From Bacteroidota bacterium (GTDB lineage Bacteria > Bacteroidota > Bacteroidia > B-17B0 > Aurantibacillaceae), in NCBI GenBank assembly GCA_025362395.1, contig JANYGK010000078.1, positions 34,154 through 98,153 of the forward strand: a DNA stretch of 64,000 nt, written 5' to 3'. Under the pieces are notes generated by a model. The model saw nothing but the letters and a program-made list of their open reading frames with translations. It ran no database searches and was not told where the DNA came from. Below are positions 24,011 through 33,499 of the stretch, in pieces. Made by a program: the position numbers and the translations under genes. Position 1 is the first letter of the stretch. The number at the start of each line of letters is the position of its first letter.

Positions 24011-24997
24011 ATGAAAACAACAGCTGCAATAACAGGCGTATCCGCTTATCTTCCCGACTACATTTTATCCAATAAGGAATTGGAAAAAATGGTGGATACA
24101 TGCGATGAATGGATCATGAGCCGTTGCGGGGTAAGTGAACGACGTATTTTAAAAGATAAAGATAAAGCCAGCGCATTTATGGCTGCGGAAGCGGCAAAAA
24201 CACTGTTGACAAAAAAAGGAATTTCACCTTTAGATATTGAACTGATCATTGTGGCCACCGTAACACCCGATCATCAATACCCGGCTACCGCAAATATTGT
24301 GAGCGATATGATAGGTGCTACAAATGCCTGGGGATTTGATGTGCAAGCCGCATGCTCCAGTTTTATTTATGCCTTAACCACTGCTTCAAAATTTATTGAA
24401 ACCGGTACTCATAAAAAAATATTGGTAATAGGCTCCGACAAGATGAGCAGTATTGTTGATTATACCGACCGTCAGACGGCTATTTTATTTGGTGACGGTG
24501 CAGGGGCAGTGTTACTGGAACCTACTACGGACGGTACCGGCATATTAGACAGTAAAATGTATTCAGACGGTGCCGGTAAAAAAGCGTTGTTTCAACCGGC
24601 AGGCGGGAGCTTAATTCCGTCATCGATTGAATCGGTTACCAACAAACAACATTTTGTGGAAATGGACGGGCAGTCTGTGTTTAAAGTAGCAGTCCTGAAA
24701 ATGGCCGATGTGGCGGAAGAAATTATGCAACGTAACCATTTAAAAGCGGACGACGTAGCTTTTTTAGTACCGCACCAGGCAAACAAACGTATTATTGAAG
24801 CAACAGCAAACCGCATGGGCATTAGCATGGAAAGGGTGATGCTGAACATTCAAAAATACGGCAATACGACGTCAGCCACGTTACCTATTTGCCTAGCAGA
24901 ATGGGAAAACCAACTTAAAAAAGGTGATAACCTTGTATTAACCACATTTGGCGCAGGTTTTACCTGGGGTGGGCTTTATTTGAAGTGGAGTTATTAA
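24011..24997 (+). CDS. fabH: 3-oxoacyl-ACP synthase III (KAS III)
   Basis: This 328-residue thiolase-fold condensing enzyme starts fatty-acid synthesis from acyl-CoA and malonyl-ACP. The Cys-His-Asn triad is visible: C115 in 'VQAACSSFIYAL', H255 in 'FLVPHQANKR' and N285 in 'KYGNTTSATLP'. GDGAGAVLLEP and the C-terminal 'TFGAGFTWGGLYLKW' are further family marks. ACSSF instead of ACSGF at the nucleophile is a small variation. Genomes of this phylum often carry more than one FabH-like gene, so this may be a paralogue, and rpmF/plsX are not adjacent. Its stop overlaps the stop of the convergent T9SS gene by four bases. Confidence 0.92.
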   Translation: MKTTAAITGVSAYLPDYILSNKELEKMVDTCDEWIMSRCGVSERRILKDKDKASAFMAAEAAKTLLTKKGISPLDIELIIVATVTPDHQYPATANIVSDMIGATNAWGFDVQAACSSFIYALTTASKFIETGTHKKILVIGSDKMSSIVDYTDRQTAILFGDGAGAVLLEPTTDGTGILDSKMYSDGAGKKALFQPAGGSLIPSSIESVTNKQHFVEMDGQSVFKVAVLKMADVAEEIMQRNHLKADDVAFLVPHQANKRIIEATANRMGISMERVMLNIQKYGNTTSATLPICLAEWENQLKKGDNLVLTTFGAGFTWGGLYLKWSY

Positions 24998-26433
24998 TTT
25001 TTAATAAACTTTTCGGTTTTTAGAACAGCTCCGTCTTTATCTATAATTTGCAGAAGATAAACATCATTAGGTAAAGCGAAAATCGGTATAGGCATTTGGT
25101 ATTCATTTACATCGGAGACTATCTGTCCAAATGAGTTAAAAATTCTCAAACTTTTGTATTTAATGTTAGTTAAAACAGATAGCGAATAGTTGCTTGGATT
25201 AGGATAAAGAGAAAAATTTAAATGAGCTTCATCAATATTATTAATTGAGGCTATAACTCTATAATAATAAAATGTACTGTCTCCCGAGGCTATACTTGTA
25301 CCTGCGCTATTCCATACTTTGGATACGCTGCTTTGCTGAAAATTAGTTGCATCAAATGTATTTGAAGGCCTACTGGTATTTATCCAATTTGTACCATTCC
25401 ATTTTTGATATAATCTATTTAAAAGTCCATTATTAACATTGTAAACAGATGTAGATCTGTTAAAGTCAATCCAATTTGTACCATCCCAATTTTGAGTTAT
25501 AGAAGAAGTTTCATTATTTGATAAATCATATGTTTTAATAAACTTACCACTATTACTCCAAGAAGATCCATTCCAATTTTGAGCTACACTTAAAGTTCTA
25601 TTATGATGAGTATCGTAAGTATCATTTGATTGTGATGAATTTTCCCAAGAGCTGACATTCCAAACTTGGCTAATACTGGTTATCTCATCATTATTCGTAT
25701 TATATGTAAATATATCCTGAAAATAATTTTCCCATGCGCTTCCATTCCAATTTTGGCTTAAATCATTTGTGCATAGATTATTTGTATTATATATATATGA
25801 TTGTTTATCTACATTTTCCCATTGATTAGAAATCCAATTTTGATCCATATAGCTTGTTAATGAATTGTTTGAGTTATATGTTGATGTACCCAATGAACCG
25901 TTTACCCATACATTACTACTCCAATTCTGAACTAATTCATTTAACAGATTATTATTACTATCATAAGTGTAAATCGTTTGGTTACTGTTTTCCCAATTAG
26001 TACCATTCCAATATTGAACTATTTGACTTGTAGGATAATTAGAAGCGTTAAATGTGTGAATGTATTTAAAATCATTTACCCACATAGAATTACTCCATGT
26101 TGAACGTGTAATACCAATCATATTTCCATTTGAATCGTATGCATAATTTACTACTTTTCCATTTGGCGTTAAAGACCAACTATTAATATTTACATCCCAT
26201 GACCATGTATAACTACTATCTTGCATACTTACCAGAGATGACAATTTCGTAATTCTATCTTTTAAATTATTTGAATTTATTCTACTGTCTAAGATATACT
26301 TAGCTTTTTCCTGTGGTTTTATAACTTCAGTTTTAAAAAATGGTAAAGAGCTTATTTCTTTTACATAAGATCTATTTTGAGCGACTATACTTAACGATAA
26401 AGTCAGAATTGTAATAATTAATATTTTTTTCAT
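24994..26433 (-). CDS. T9SS-exported protein with 29-residue Trp/Asn repeats
   Basis: This 479-residue protein has a signal peptide (ends ...SLSIVAQ), a unique N-terminal section and nine to ten 29-residue repeats (about residues 98-375). The repeats have the form Y-D/N-x-N-N-x7-Q-N-W-N-G-x-x-W-x-N-x7-T. The C-terminus is a T9SS type A sorting domain ('LNFSLYPNPSNYSLSV' ... 'KTEKFIKN'). The repeats resemble an extended YD/RHS-type beta-hairpin in which a Trp pair is added. The mature protein should be secreted or anchored at the cell surface by the type IX system. No enzymatic motif is apparent. The 3' end overlaps fabH by four bases. Confidence 0.88.
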   Translation of the reverse strand: MKKILIITILTLSLSIVAQNRSYVKEISSLPFFKTEVIKPQEKAKYILDSRINSNNLKDRITKLSSLVSMQDSSYTWSWDVNINSWSLTPNGKVVNYAYDSNGNMIGITRSTWSNSMWVNDFKYIHTFNASNYPTSQIVQYWNGTNWENSNQTIYTYDSNNNLLNELVQNWSSNVWVNGSLGTSTYNSNNSLTSYMDQNWISNQWENVDKQSYIYNTNNLCTNDLSQNWNGSAWENYFQDIFTYNTNNDEITSISQVWNVSSWENSSQSNDTYDTHHNRTLSVAQNWNGSSWSNSGKFIKTYDLSNNETSSITQNWDGTNWIDFNRSTSVYNVNNGLLNRLYQKWNGTNWINTSRPSNTFDATNFQQSSVSKVWNSAGTSIASGDSTFYYYRVIASINNIDEAHLNFSLYPNPSNYSLSVLTNIKYKSLRIFNSFGQIVSDVNEYQMPIPIFALPNDVYLLQIIDKDGAVLKTEKFIKN

Positions 26434-26452
26434 TTTTATGCTGGTTTTTAAG

Positions 26453-26460
26453 CAAATATA
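26453..26460 (-). promoter_or_regulatory. -7 box of the 29-residue-repeat T9SS gene (TATATTTG)
   Basis: On the minus strand this reads TATATTTG, an exact TAnnTTTG match 19 nt ahead of the ATG at 26433. The -33 region is not well conserved. Confidence 0.45.
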
Positions 26461-26517
26461 AAAGATTAATCTTATTACATACGCCTGATTCTTGCCATTT
26501 TGTCACATTTATCCCTA

Positions 26518-26533
26518 TTGGTATAACCTTTGC
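26518..26533 (+). promoter_or_regulatory. Sigma-54-like -24/-12 promoter of htpG
   Basis: TTGGTATAACCTTTGC has GG at 26520-26521 and GC at 26532-26533 with exactly 10 nt between, the diagnostic RpoN spacing. The flanks are close to TTGGYAYR-N4-TTGC. Transcription would begin near 26545, about 38 nt before ATG 26583. Just upstream, TGCCA (26493) and TGTCA (26501) are spaced 8 nt apart and might be part of an activator site. Confidence 0.55.
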
Positions 26534-26582
26534 CTGTTATCCCGCGCAAACTATTTATATTTATACAAAATTCATACGCACC

Positions 26583-28484
26583 ATGAGCACTACAGGCAAA
26601 ATTAATGTACAGACAGAAAACATTTTTCCCATTATTAAAAAATTCCTTTACAGCGACCACGAAATCTTTTTACGTGAGTTGGTAAGTAACGCTACCGATG
26701 CTACTCAAAAATTAAAAGCATTGGCCTCCATGGGTGAAGCAAAGGGTGATTTAGGCGATCTTAAAATTGAAGTGGTGTTGGATAAAGCTGCCAAAACACT
26801 CACCATTAAAGACAAAGGCCTTGGTATGACTGCTGAGGAAATTGAAAAATATATTACTCAAATAGCCTTTAGCGGCGCGGAAGAATTCGTAAATCAATAC
26901 AAAGATAAAGTAGATAAAAACGTTGTGATCGGCCATTTCGGCTTGGGTTTTTATTCCGCTTTTATGGTGGCTAAAAAAGTGGAGATCTTTTCTTTGTCAT
27001 TTAAAGAAGGAAGCAAAGCGGTGCGTTGGGAGTGCGACGGAAGTCCTGATTACACCATTGAAGAAGTAGATACAAAAAAAGAACGCGGTACAAGCATTGT
27101 ACTGCATATAGCGGATGACAGCGAAGAGTTTTTAGAGGATTCACGCATTCAAACATTATTAACTAAATATTGTAAATTTTTACCGGTAGAAATTGTTTTC
27201 GGTACTAAATCGTCATGGGTACCAACCGGTGAAAAAGACGAAAAAGGACATGAGAAAGAAGAAGAGATCCAAGTAGAAAATATCATCAATAATCCTGTAC
27301 CGTTATGGATTAAAAAACCTGCTGATTTGAAAGAGGAGGATTACAAAGCGTTCTATCGTGAATTGTACCCGATGCAATTTGAAGAGCCTTTATTTCACAT
27401 TCACATGAATGTGGATTATCCTTTTAACTTGACGGGTGTTTTATATTTCCCTAAATTATCAAACAAATTCGAAGCCCCTAAAGACCGTATTCAATTATAC
27501 AGCAACCAGGTTTTTGTTACAGATAATGTAGAGAATATTGTTCCTGACTTTTTAACCATGTTAAGAGGTGTGATAGACAGCCCGGACATTCCGTTAAACG
27601 TGAGCCGCAGCTATTTACAAGCCGACAGCAATGTTAAAAAAATATCAGCACATATCACTAAAAAAGTAGCAGATAAATTAGAAGACCTCTTTAAAAAAGA
27701 ACGTACTGATTTTGAAGCAAAATGGGACGATATTAAAATATTTGTACAATACGGAATGATCAGCGATGAAAAGTTTTATGAAAAAGCCGTAAAATTTGCC
27801 TTGCTTAAAAACACTGATAATAAAGCATTCACCTTTGAAGAATATAACGCGCACGTAAAACCAAACCAAACAGATAAAGATAATAAAGTAGTGTATTTAT
27901 ATGCCACTAATATTGATGAGCAACATACCTATATTGACGCGGCAAAATCAAGAGGATATGATATATTATTAATGGATTCGCCTTTGGATGCGCATTACAT
28001 TAATCATCTGGAAAGCAAATTAGACAATGTTCAGTTTGTGCGTGTGGACAGCGATACTGTTGAGAAATTAATTAAGAAAGATGAAGTACAGGTTAGCAAA
28101 TTAACGGAAGAAGAACAAAATACATTAAAACCAATAGTGGAAGGCGTTGTAGCAAAAGAAAAATATACGGTCATCTTTGAAAGCTTAAGCGAAACAGACT
28201 CACCAATGCTCATCACCCGTCCGGAATTTATGCGCCGCATGAAAGATATGCAAGCCATGGGCGGTGGCGGTGGAATGAATTTTTATGGTTCCATGCCCGA
28301 TATGTATAATTTGGTAGTAAATGCAAACCATCCGCTGATCAGTAAAATATTAGTGGAAAAAGACGCCAAAGTTCAATCGCAATTAGCTAAACAAGCTGCT
28401 GATCTGGCAATGTTGTCACAAGGCTTATTGAAAGGAGAAGAACTTACCAAATTTATTAAGCGCAGTGTGGAAATGATCAATTAA
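26583..28484 (+). CDS. htpG: Molecular chaperone HtpG (bacterial Hsp90)
   Basis: This 633-residue Hsp90 has a GHKL ATPase domain with 'REFVSNATDATQKL'-type helix (here LRELVSNATDATQKLK), 'TIKDKGLGMTAEEIEKYI' (the DxGxG motif) and 'VIGHFGLGFYSAFMVAKKVE' (GHFGxGFYS). These are followed by the middle domain ('SNQVFVTDNVENIVPDFL') and a C-terminal dimerisation domain. It assists folding and remodelling of client proteins, especially under heat or oxidative stress. The length is normal for the family. It is monocistronic, with a terminator 35 bp after the stop and a sigma-54-like promoter upstream that would place it under activator control. Confidence 0.96.
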   Translation: MSTTGKINVQTENIFPIIKKFLYSDHEIFLRELVSNATDATQKLKALASMGEAKGDLGDLKIEVVLDKAAKTLTIKDKGLGMTAEEIEKYITQIAFSGAEEFVNQYKDKVDKNVVIGHFGLGFYSAFMVAKKVEIFSLSFKEGSKAVRWECDGSPDYTIEEVDTKKERGTSIVLHIADDSEEFLEDSRIQTLLTKYCKFLPVEIVFGTKSSWVPTGEKDEKGHEKEEEIQVENIINNPVPLWIKKPADLKEEDYKAFYRELYPMQFEEPLFHIHMNVDYPFNLTGVLYFPKLSNKFEAPKDRIQLYSNQVFVTDNVENIVPDFLTMLRGVIDSPDIPLNVSRSYLQADSNVKKISAHITKKVADKLEDLFKKERTDFEAKWDDIKIFVQYGMISDEKFYEKAVKFALLKNTDNKAFTFEEYNAHVKPNQTDKDNKVVYLYATNIDEQHTYIDAAKSRGYDILLMDSPLDAHYINHLESKLDNVQFVRVDSDTVEKLIKKDEVQVSKLTEEEQNTLKPIVEGVVAKEKYTVIFESLSETDSPMLITRPEFMRRMKDMQAMGGGGGMNFYGSMPDMYNLVVNANHPLISKILVEKDAKVQSQLAKQAADLAMLSQGLLKGEELTKFIKRSVEMIN

Positions 28485-28518
28485 TAATAATGCGGTAAAC
28501 ATTATCACTTTATATCAG

Positions 28519-28555
28519 AAAAGCCGAAGATACTTTATGTGTCCTCGGCTTTTTT
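28519..28555 (+). terminator. Terminator of htpG
   Basis: A long hairpin forms from AAAAGCCGAAGATAC (28519-28533) and GTGTCCTCGGCTTTT (28539-28553). It has one A-C mismatch and one U-G wobble, a 5-nt loop, and is followed by further T residues. Confidence 0.85.
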
Positions 28556-29061
28556 AGGAGGCTGCGACAGAGCGTATCTTTTCAATGATTAAAATGTATG
28601 ACTAAAACGTTAATACATTAAAAAACTCCGTTATTGATTTATAACTTTTTACAATCTGTATTCAAAAATAAACGTTTTGTAATATTATAAAAGGATTTAT
28701 AATTGTTTTTTACGCAAAAATTTATGGATTATTAAATAAATTTGTTAATAACCATCAAATATTTGCTTATTTGTTAAAAACTAAGTACTCAATAAACCTT
28801 ACCACTTATATATCGATTTCCGATAAAGTACTCAATTTATAGTACCAAATGCTATTTATAACCCACCGGGTTATAAACAAATGGCAGCAAGTCTTCTCAC
28901 AATAGTATTAAATACGTTAAAATTGTAGAAGGTTTTTGTAATACCAATAGCTTAAATAATTCTAAATCTGAATATGTTTTAAAGCCGTTTCTGATTTTAA
29001 TAATATAAGCCGGTCAACATCAATTATTATTAGGGGAATTAATACCAATTATTATTTAATA
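28556..29061. other. Gene-free 0.5-kb leader of the RHS operon
   Basis: No credible ORF is present in either strand. Contents seen: a -7-like TAAATTTG at 28737-28744; an 11-nt direct repeat AAGTACTCAAT at 28783-28793 and 28826-28836; a small hairpin TATCG/CGATA at 28811-28825; and a perfect 10-bp inverted repeat TTTATAACCC / GGGTTATAAA with a 3-nt loop at 28855-28877. A second 11-nt direct repeat CAATTATTATT at 29021-29031 and 29046-29056 ends just before the ATG. The region is very AT-rich. It probably carries the promoter and a structured 5' leader of the downstream 25-kb gene block; no known riboswitch was recognised. Confidence 0.55.
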
Positions 29062-32000
29062 ATGAATACTTTTCTAAAGGCCATAATAATTATCTCTGTT
29101 ATTTCATTATCATTAAATAATGGCTATAGCCAATGTTCGGGTTGTACATCAAATATCACGCCGGGAGTTCCGGGCTATACTGTCACGAGTGGTCAAACTT
29201 TATGTTTATCAAGCGGGTTAACATACACAGGATCGCTTGTTTTAAACGGCGGAACAATTTGTAACAGCGGTTCAATTAGTAACATAACCTTTATTTCCGG
29301 ATCATTTAAAAATTACGGCACCTACAATACAAGTGATTTAAATATCTCTACCGGCGGAACTATTACGATTGAAAATTATACTAATTCAAATTTCAGGGTA
29401 CGTAACTTTTCTTTTACCGGTGCTTCCGGCCGGCCTTTACTACTTACATCTTACAAGGGGTCCAATACAATGTTTACGAGCATCAAGCAAAATTCAGGAA
29501 CTGTTGTGATGGATATAGGTAAAAGTGATCCCAATGGTAACCCGATCCAAACATCCACGCTTACGGTAAACGGTTTGTTTACAGTAAAGGGTGACGATTT
29601 TACATTAACAATGGAGCAATCCTCAAACGGCAACATAAGTAATATTTTAAGTTTGGAAGGAACGGGTGTAAAGACGGTTAATAATTACGGGACCCTAAAC
29701 CTAAACAGTGATTTTAACATGGTTTCAACCGGTTCATCCGCATCGATCGTTACACTTAACAACTATTCAGCCATAAGTATGCAAGGTTTAAATGCTAATT
29801 ATAATGTAGGCCGTGTAATTATTAATAACTATTACTCTACGCCTGATAATGTATTTACGGTAAATGCCTCATTATTATTATCGGCAGGCACGAATACATT
29901 AACAAACACAGGTACAATAAATGTTTTGGCGGGTTTTAATGTCGCATCAGGCTATGCCGTAAATTCAGGTACTATCACTAATAATTCTTTCTTAGCGAGC
30001 GGGGGTACAGTTACAAATAATAATTATATAAATACAAACACTAATTTTTCTATTCTGAATTCTTCCACTATTGTAAACAATAATAAAACCATTATTGTAG
30101 CTAATACATTCAGCAATACTGCCTTGTTTAACGTTGCTTCCCAAAGCATTCTTTACACTAAAAATTATTATAATTCAGGTGGCGCTGCTTTCATAACAGG
30201 CCCGGTATCAGGAAGAGATATTGATCAATTTCCAAAACTTGTGATCACTGATTTATCTGATAACAGCGGATACATTAGTAATAATGTATTTATATATGAT
30301 GCCTCACTAATAAGTAATATTTCAAACTTAGGATACGGGTTTGATACTGTTACCAATTCTGAAAGAATTGCATCGACCGTCTATTTTGCATCTGTCTCTA
30401 TAGCTCCCGGCAACGGGAATCAGCCGGGAGTTAATTGTAGCGGAATTGCAAATCTTTACGCTATAAACATGAGCAGTAATATTACGGTAACTTGTGGACA
30501 AGTAAGGCCGCAAGCGAATGTTGTTAACGTTATCCCTATCAGCCCAAACACTCAAACTGTTACCGTGTCTCTGCCTGCCAATACGTATACTTGGCAACCC
30601 GGCGGTGCAACGGGTGGTGCTCCACTGCTTTATCCCTCAGCAACTACTGTGTATACGGTGTATGCAACCTTATCAAATGGATGCGTGATAAGCAATACAT
30701 TACTTGTAACCGTCACTAATCCGGGGCCGACTATCCAGTACAACAACATTATTCCTTATGCATCGAATTCAAACCTTACTTTCACTGTAACGATGTCCAA
30801 CTCCATATCCGGTGGCACGTACTCTTCATCGCCTCCGGGATTGAGTTTAAATGCCGGTACAGGGGTGATAACAGCTTCCTTAAGCAGCTTTGGAACATAT
30901 ACTGTTTCTTATACAATTCCTGAAACAGGGCTTGCTTGCTACTCCCCATATACAGCTACAACCGTAGTTACTCTTATAAATATTGATGCTCAGTGTAACG
31001 CAATAAGTAATTTCGGAGCGGGTATTGAACCCCATTTGTGCCCAGGTGATCAAATTCAGATTTTTACGACAAGTTCTTCTGCTACTTATAGTTGGTCGCC
31101 CTCTATTGGTTTGAGCTGCACCACTTGCGCTAACCCTTTACTAACTTTTGCTCCCGGCACTACAACTTATGTATTAAGCTACACCGTAAACAATCACGCA
31201 TGTCAATCTAAACCGCTGGTTATTTTTGAAAAGCAGGACTGTACTGATAACAGTATCATTGGTTGCTGTTTTAGCAATTATGGTGTGTCGGTTTTCGTCA
31301 GCAAATCAACCACCTATTTAAATGTGTATTGTAATTTACTGAATGAGGTTGCTAATCTTGTATTGCCAACCACTTTAAGCAAAGGTAAATTTGAGAGTAC
31401 GGGAAATATTACCTTATCAAAAGATTGGATCCATAACGGGCAGAATAAACTGTTTGAAATGACATATGCACTTGCCGGAAACCCTCTTGCTGTTCCGCAA
31501 GGCACAACGAGCTTCATTGCAAATATTGATCAAAACATTAAGGGAAACAGCAATACCTATTTCAATAAATTAATTTTGGGAGGCAACGGTAAACGCACTA
31601 TATGGATAAACACTTATGCAACTTCTGACCTCGATTTAACTTCGAATGAATTTGTTTTGCAGGCTTTTAACTTTTTTATGAAAAATGATCAGTCAAATGT
31701 GTATCGCACTTCAGGGTTTGCAAGTTCTTCAAACACAGGTTACTTTTCAAGAGTTTTAGCGTCAAACAACTCCGCTCCAAGCAAAACATTTCTTTATCCG
31801 CTAGGTTCAGCGGCAACCGTATCGCTTCCCTACAGGTACAGACCGTTAGAGTTAATGAATAATAAAGCCTCGGTAAGTGATGAAGTAAGTGCAAATTTTA
31901 TTAACGCTGCTCCTTCGATCGTTGCCGATGTCGAATTTGTTAATTCAAGCATAACAAACACTGTTACCCTTAAATCGCCAAGTGTTTTACAATTGAATAA

Positions 32001-33498
32001 TTTATATTATCATAAAGTAAAAAATACATTGTCTTCTCCTGCACTCAGTAATATTGTTCTAAGATCATATTTTCCTGCTATTGACGGCAATTATAACAGT
32101 ATATCAGAATGGAAATCCTCAATGCCTGCAGGCGCTGATTGGTGGGGGATAACGCCCGGTGCATTTTCAAATTACGTGGTTTCTACTAATCCCGGTACAT
32201 TTGGCGAAGTATATGCTGCCGCTAACGGGACACTTACTTTTCAAGGCAAACCGTTTGCATTAGCTTCCATGGGGATAAGCATTAACACCTCTTCTTTTGG
32301 GGGAGGAAATGTTATCACATTAACCTCTTCACCCACAACGGGTACAACTGTTAGCACAGCCAGTACAACTACAGGGAGTAATTCTTCAACCACTACCGTT
32401 GTTAATACCACTACAACAAACGTTATTGGATCGGGTATAACTACTAGTACTGTAAGTTCAAGCACCGGCTCCGGCTCTACAAATACGGTTGTTATTAATT
32501 CCGGAGTAACCACAGGAACAACTATTAATACAGGGCCGCCTTCATCTGTTACTTATACTACATCAACAGGCGTGGGAGGCATAATAACCAATACAACCAT
32601 TACTGTTACCGGCAGCGTTACAACCGTGATTTCGAGCAGCACAACTCCCACTATTGGAGGAGCCTCAAGCAATACTACAATTATAACAAGTGGCTCTACT
32701 ACCACTACTTCTGTTTCTACAACATCCAATAACGGTAACTCAAGTACAACTACAACTACTATAACTACCACCGGCCCTTCCGGCACTACCGTTCAAGTAC
32801 AAACCTGTATTACAACAATTATCGGAATAAATCAGGTAACAACATGCACCCTTCAAACGATAGGAAACCCTACGCCTGTTGTGACGACTTATACTACTTC
32901 TACTACAAGTCCTAATATAACGCCCGTGAGCACTTATACAAATGTGTACAATCCGGGACCGATTGTGACTAATCCTAATCCTCTCGCGGCAGATTACTTT
33001 TTAAATATAGCTTCCTTAAACAGCTGTGAATTACCGGGCAAAGTAAAATTTACTGTTTCTTCTAATACAACTATTAATCCTAACAGTGTTGAGTTTTATG
33101 ACCCTGTTACAAATACATTATTAGGAAATCTTTCGCCGGGTTTGTTTACTATTACAAACCCTACATTAGGCATTGCCTTAAACTCAACACCTACAGATTT
33201 TTTAGCCGCTTGTTCCAATTCTATTATTGTGCAAACTTCTTTACTGAATGATTTTATTATTTCAAGCGCCACTGATGTGCTGTCTGTAAATGTGCCTAAT
33301 TTGCCTTCGCTTCTTTCTATCTCCTCTTTTGTGGTAAAGAATTATTCAAATACTCAGGTTATTTCTCAATCTATATCCAATAATGCCAACACTACCATTA
33401 ATACACTCTCGCTCGTTTCCGGTGTTTATGAATTTGAATTCTCATTGTCATTTGCAAGCAACACTCATGTTATTAAAGGTCAATTTATTAAATTATAG
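29062..33498 (+). CDS. Giant secreted surface protein with beta-helix-like, PKD-like and Thr/Ser-rich regions
   Basis: This 1478-residue protein has a signal peptide (ends ...LNNGYSQ). Residues 25-400 are Asn/Ser/Thr-rich with short strand repeats ('TNTGTINVLAGFNVASG', 'SGTITNNSFLASGGTVTNNN'), suggesting a beta-helix adhesin. Residues 480-760 hold Ig/PKD-like modules, with Bacteroidota phrases such as 'YSWSPSIGLSCTTCANP'. A longer globular section follows, then a roughly 200-residue low-complexity Thr/Ser tract (about 1075-1300). The C-terminus ('LVSGVYEFEFSLSF...IKGQFIKL') is reminiscent of a T9SS sorting domain, though the PNP motif is not clear. It heads the RHS operon and probably acts at the cell surface as an adhesin or receptor-binding component. 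Confidence 0.78.
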   Translation: MNTFLKAIIIISVISLSLNNGYSQCSGCTSNITPGVPGYTVTSGQTLCLSSGLTYTGSLVLNGGTICNSGSISNITFISGSFKNYGTYNTSDLNISTGGTITIENYTNSNFRVRNFSFTGASGRPLLLTSYKGSNTMFTSIKQNSGTVVMDIGKSDPNGNPIQTSTLTVNGLFTVKGDDFTLTMEQSSNGNISNILSLEGTGVKTVNNYGTLNLNSDFNMVSTGSSASIVTLNNYSAISMQGLNANYNVGRVIINNYYSTPDNVFTVNASLLLSAGTNTLTNTGTINVLAGFNVASGYAVNSGTITNNSFLASGGTVTNNNYINTNTNFSILNSSTIVNNNKTIIVANTFSNTALFNVASQSILYTKNYYNSGGAAFITGPVSGRDIDQFPKLVITDLSDNSGYISNNVFIYDASLISNISNLGYGFDTVTNSERIASTVYFASVSIAPGNGNQPGVNCSGIANLYAINMSSNITVTCGQVRPQANVVNVIPISPNTQTVTVSLPANTYTWQPGGATGGAPLLYPSATTVYTVYATLSNGCVISNTLLVTVTNPGPTIQYNNIIPYASNSNLTFTVTMSNSISGGTYSSSPPGLSLNAGTGVITASLSSFGTYTVSYTIPETGLACYSPYTATTVVTLINIDAQCNAISNFGAGIEPHLCPGDQIQIFTTSSSATYSWSPSIGLSCTTCANPLLTFAPGTTTYVLSYTVNNHACQSKPLVIFEKQDCTDNSIIGCCFSNYGVSVFVSKSTTYLNVYCNLLNEVANLVLPTTLSKGKFESTGNITLSKDWIHNGQNKLFEMTYALAGNPLAVPQGTTSFIANIDQNIKGNSNTYFNKLILGGNGKRTIWINTYATSDLDLTSNEFVLQAFNFFMKNDQSNVYRTSGFASSSNTGYFSRVLASNNSAPSKTFLYPLGSAATVSLPYRYRPLELMNNKASVSDEVSANFINAAPSIVADVEFVNSSITNTVTLKSPSVLQLNNLYYHKVKNTLSSPALSNIVLRSYFPAIDGNYNSISEWKSSMPAGADWWGITPGAFSNYVVSTNPGTFGEVYAAANGTLTFQGKPFALASMGISINTSSFGGGNVITLTSSPTTGTTVSTASTTTGSNSSTTTVVNTTTTNVIGSGITTSTVSSSTGSGSTNTVVINSGVTTGTTINTGPPSSVTYTTSTGVGGIITNTTITVTGSVTTVISSSTTPTIGGASSNTTIITSGSTTTTSVSTTSNNGNSSTTTTTITTTGPSGTTVQVQTCITTIIGINQVTTCTLQTIGNPTPVVTTYTTSTTSPNITPVSTYTNVYNPGPIVTNPNPLAADYFLNIASLNSCELPGKVKFTVSSNTTINPNSVEFYDPVTNTLLGNLSPGLFTITNPTLGIALNSTPTDFLAACSNSIIVQTSLLNDFIISSATDVLSVNVPNLPSLLSISSFVVKNYSNTQVISQSISNNANTTINTLSLVSGVYEFEFSLSFASNTHVIKGQFIKL

Positions 33499-33499
33499 T

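Noticed and set aside
25300..26150. Regular 87-bp periodicity as a possible CRISPR or satellite
   Set aside because: The period is explained by the 29-residue coding repeats of the T9SS protein; there are no spacers.
32241..32786. Minus-strand valine-rich ORFs opposite the first operon gene
   Set aside because: They are the antisense reading of Thr codons (ACx gives GTx-rich complements) and have no start context or domain sense.
33383..33499. Upstream extension of the Skp-like protein into the preceding gene
   Set aside because: The extension overlaps 115 bases of coding sequence, lacks Skp similarity, and moves the signal segment inside the protein.
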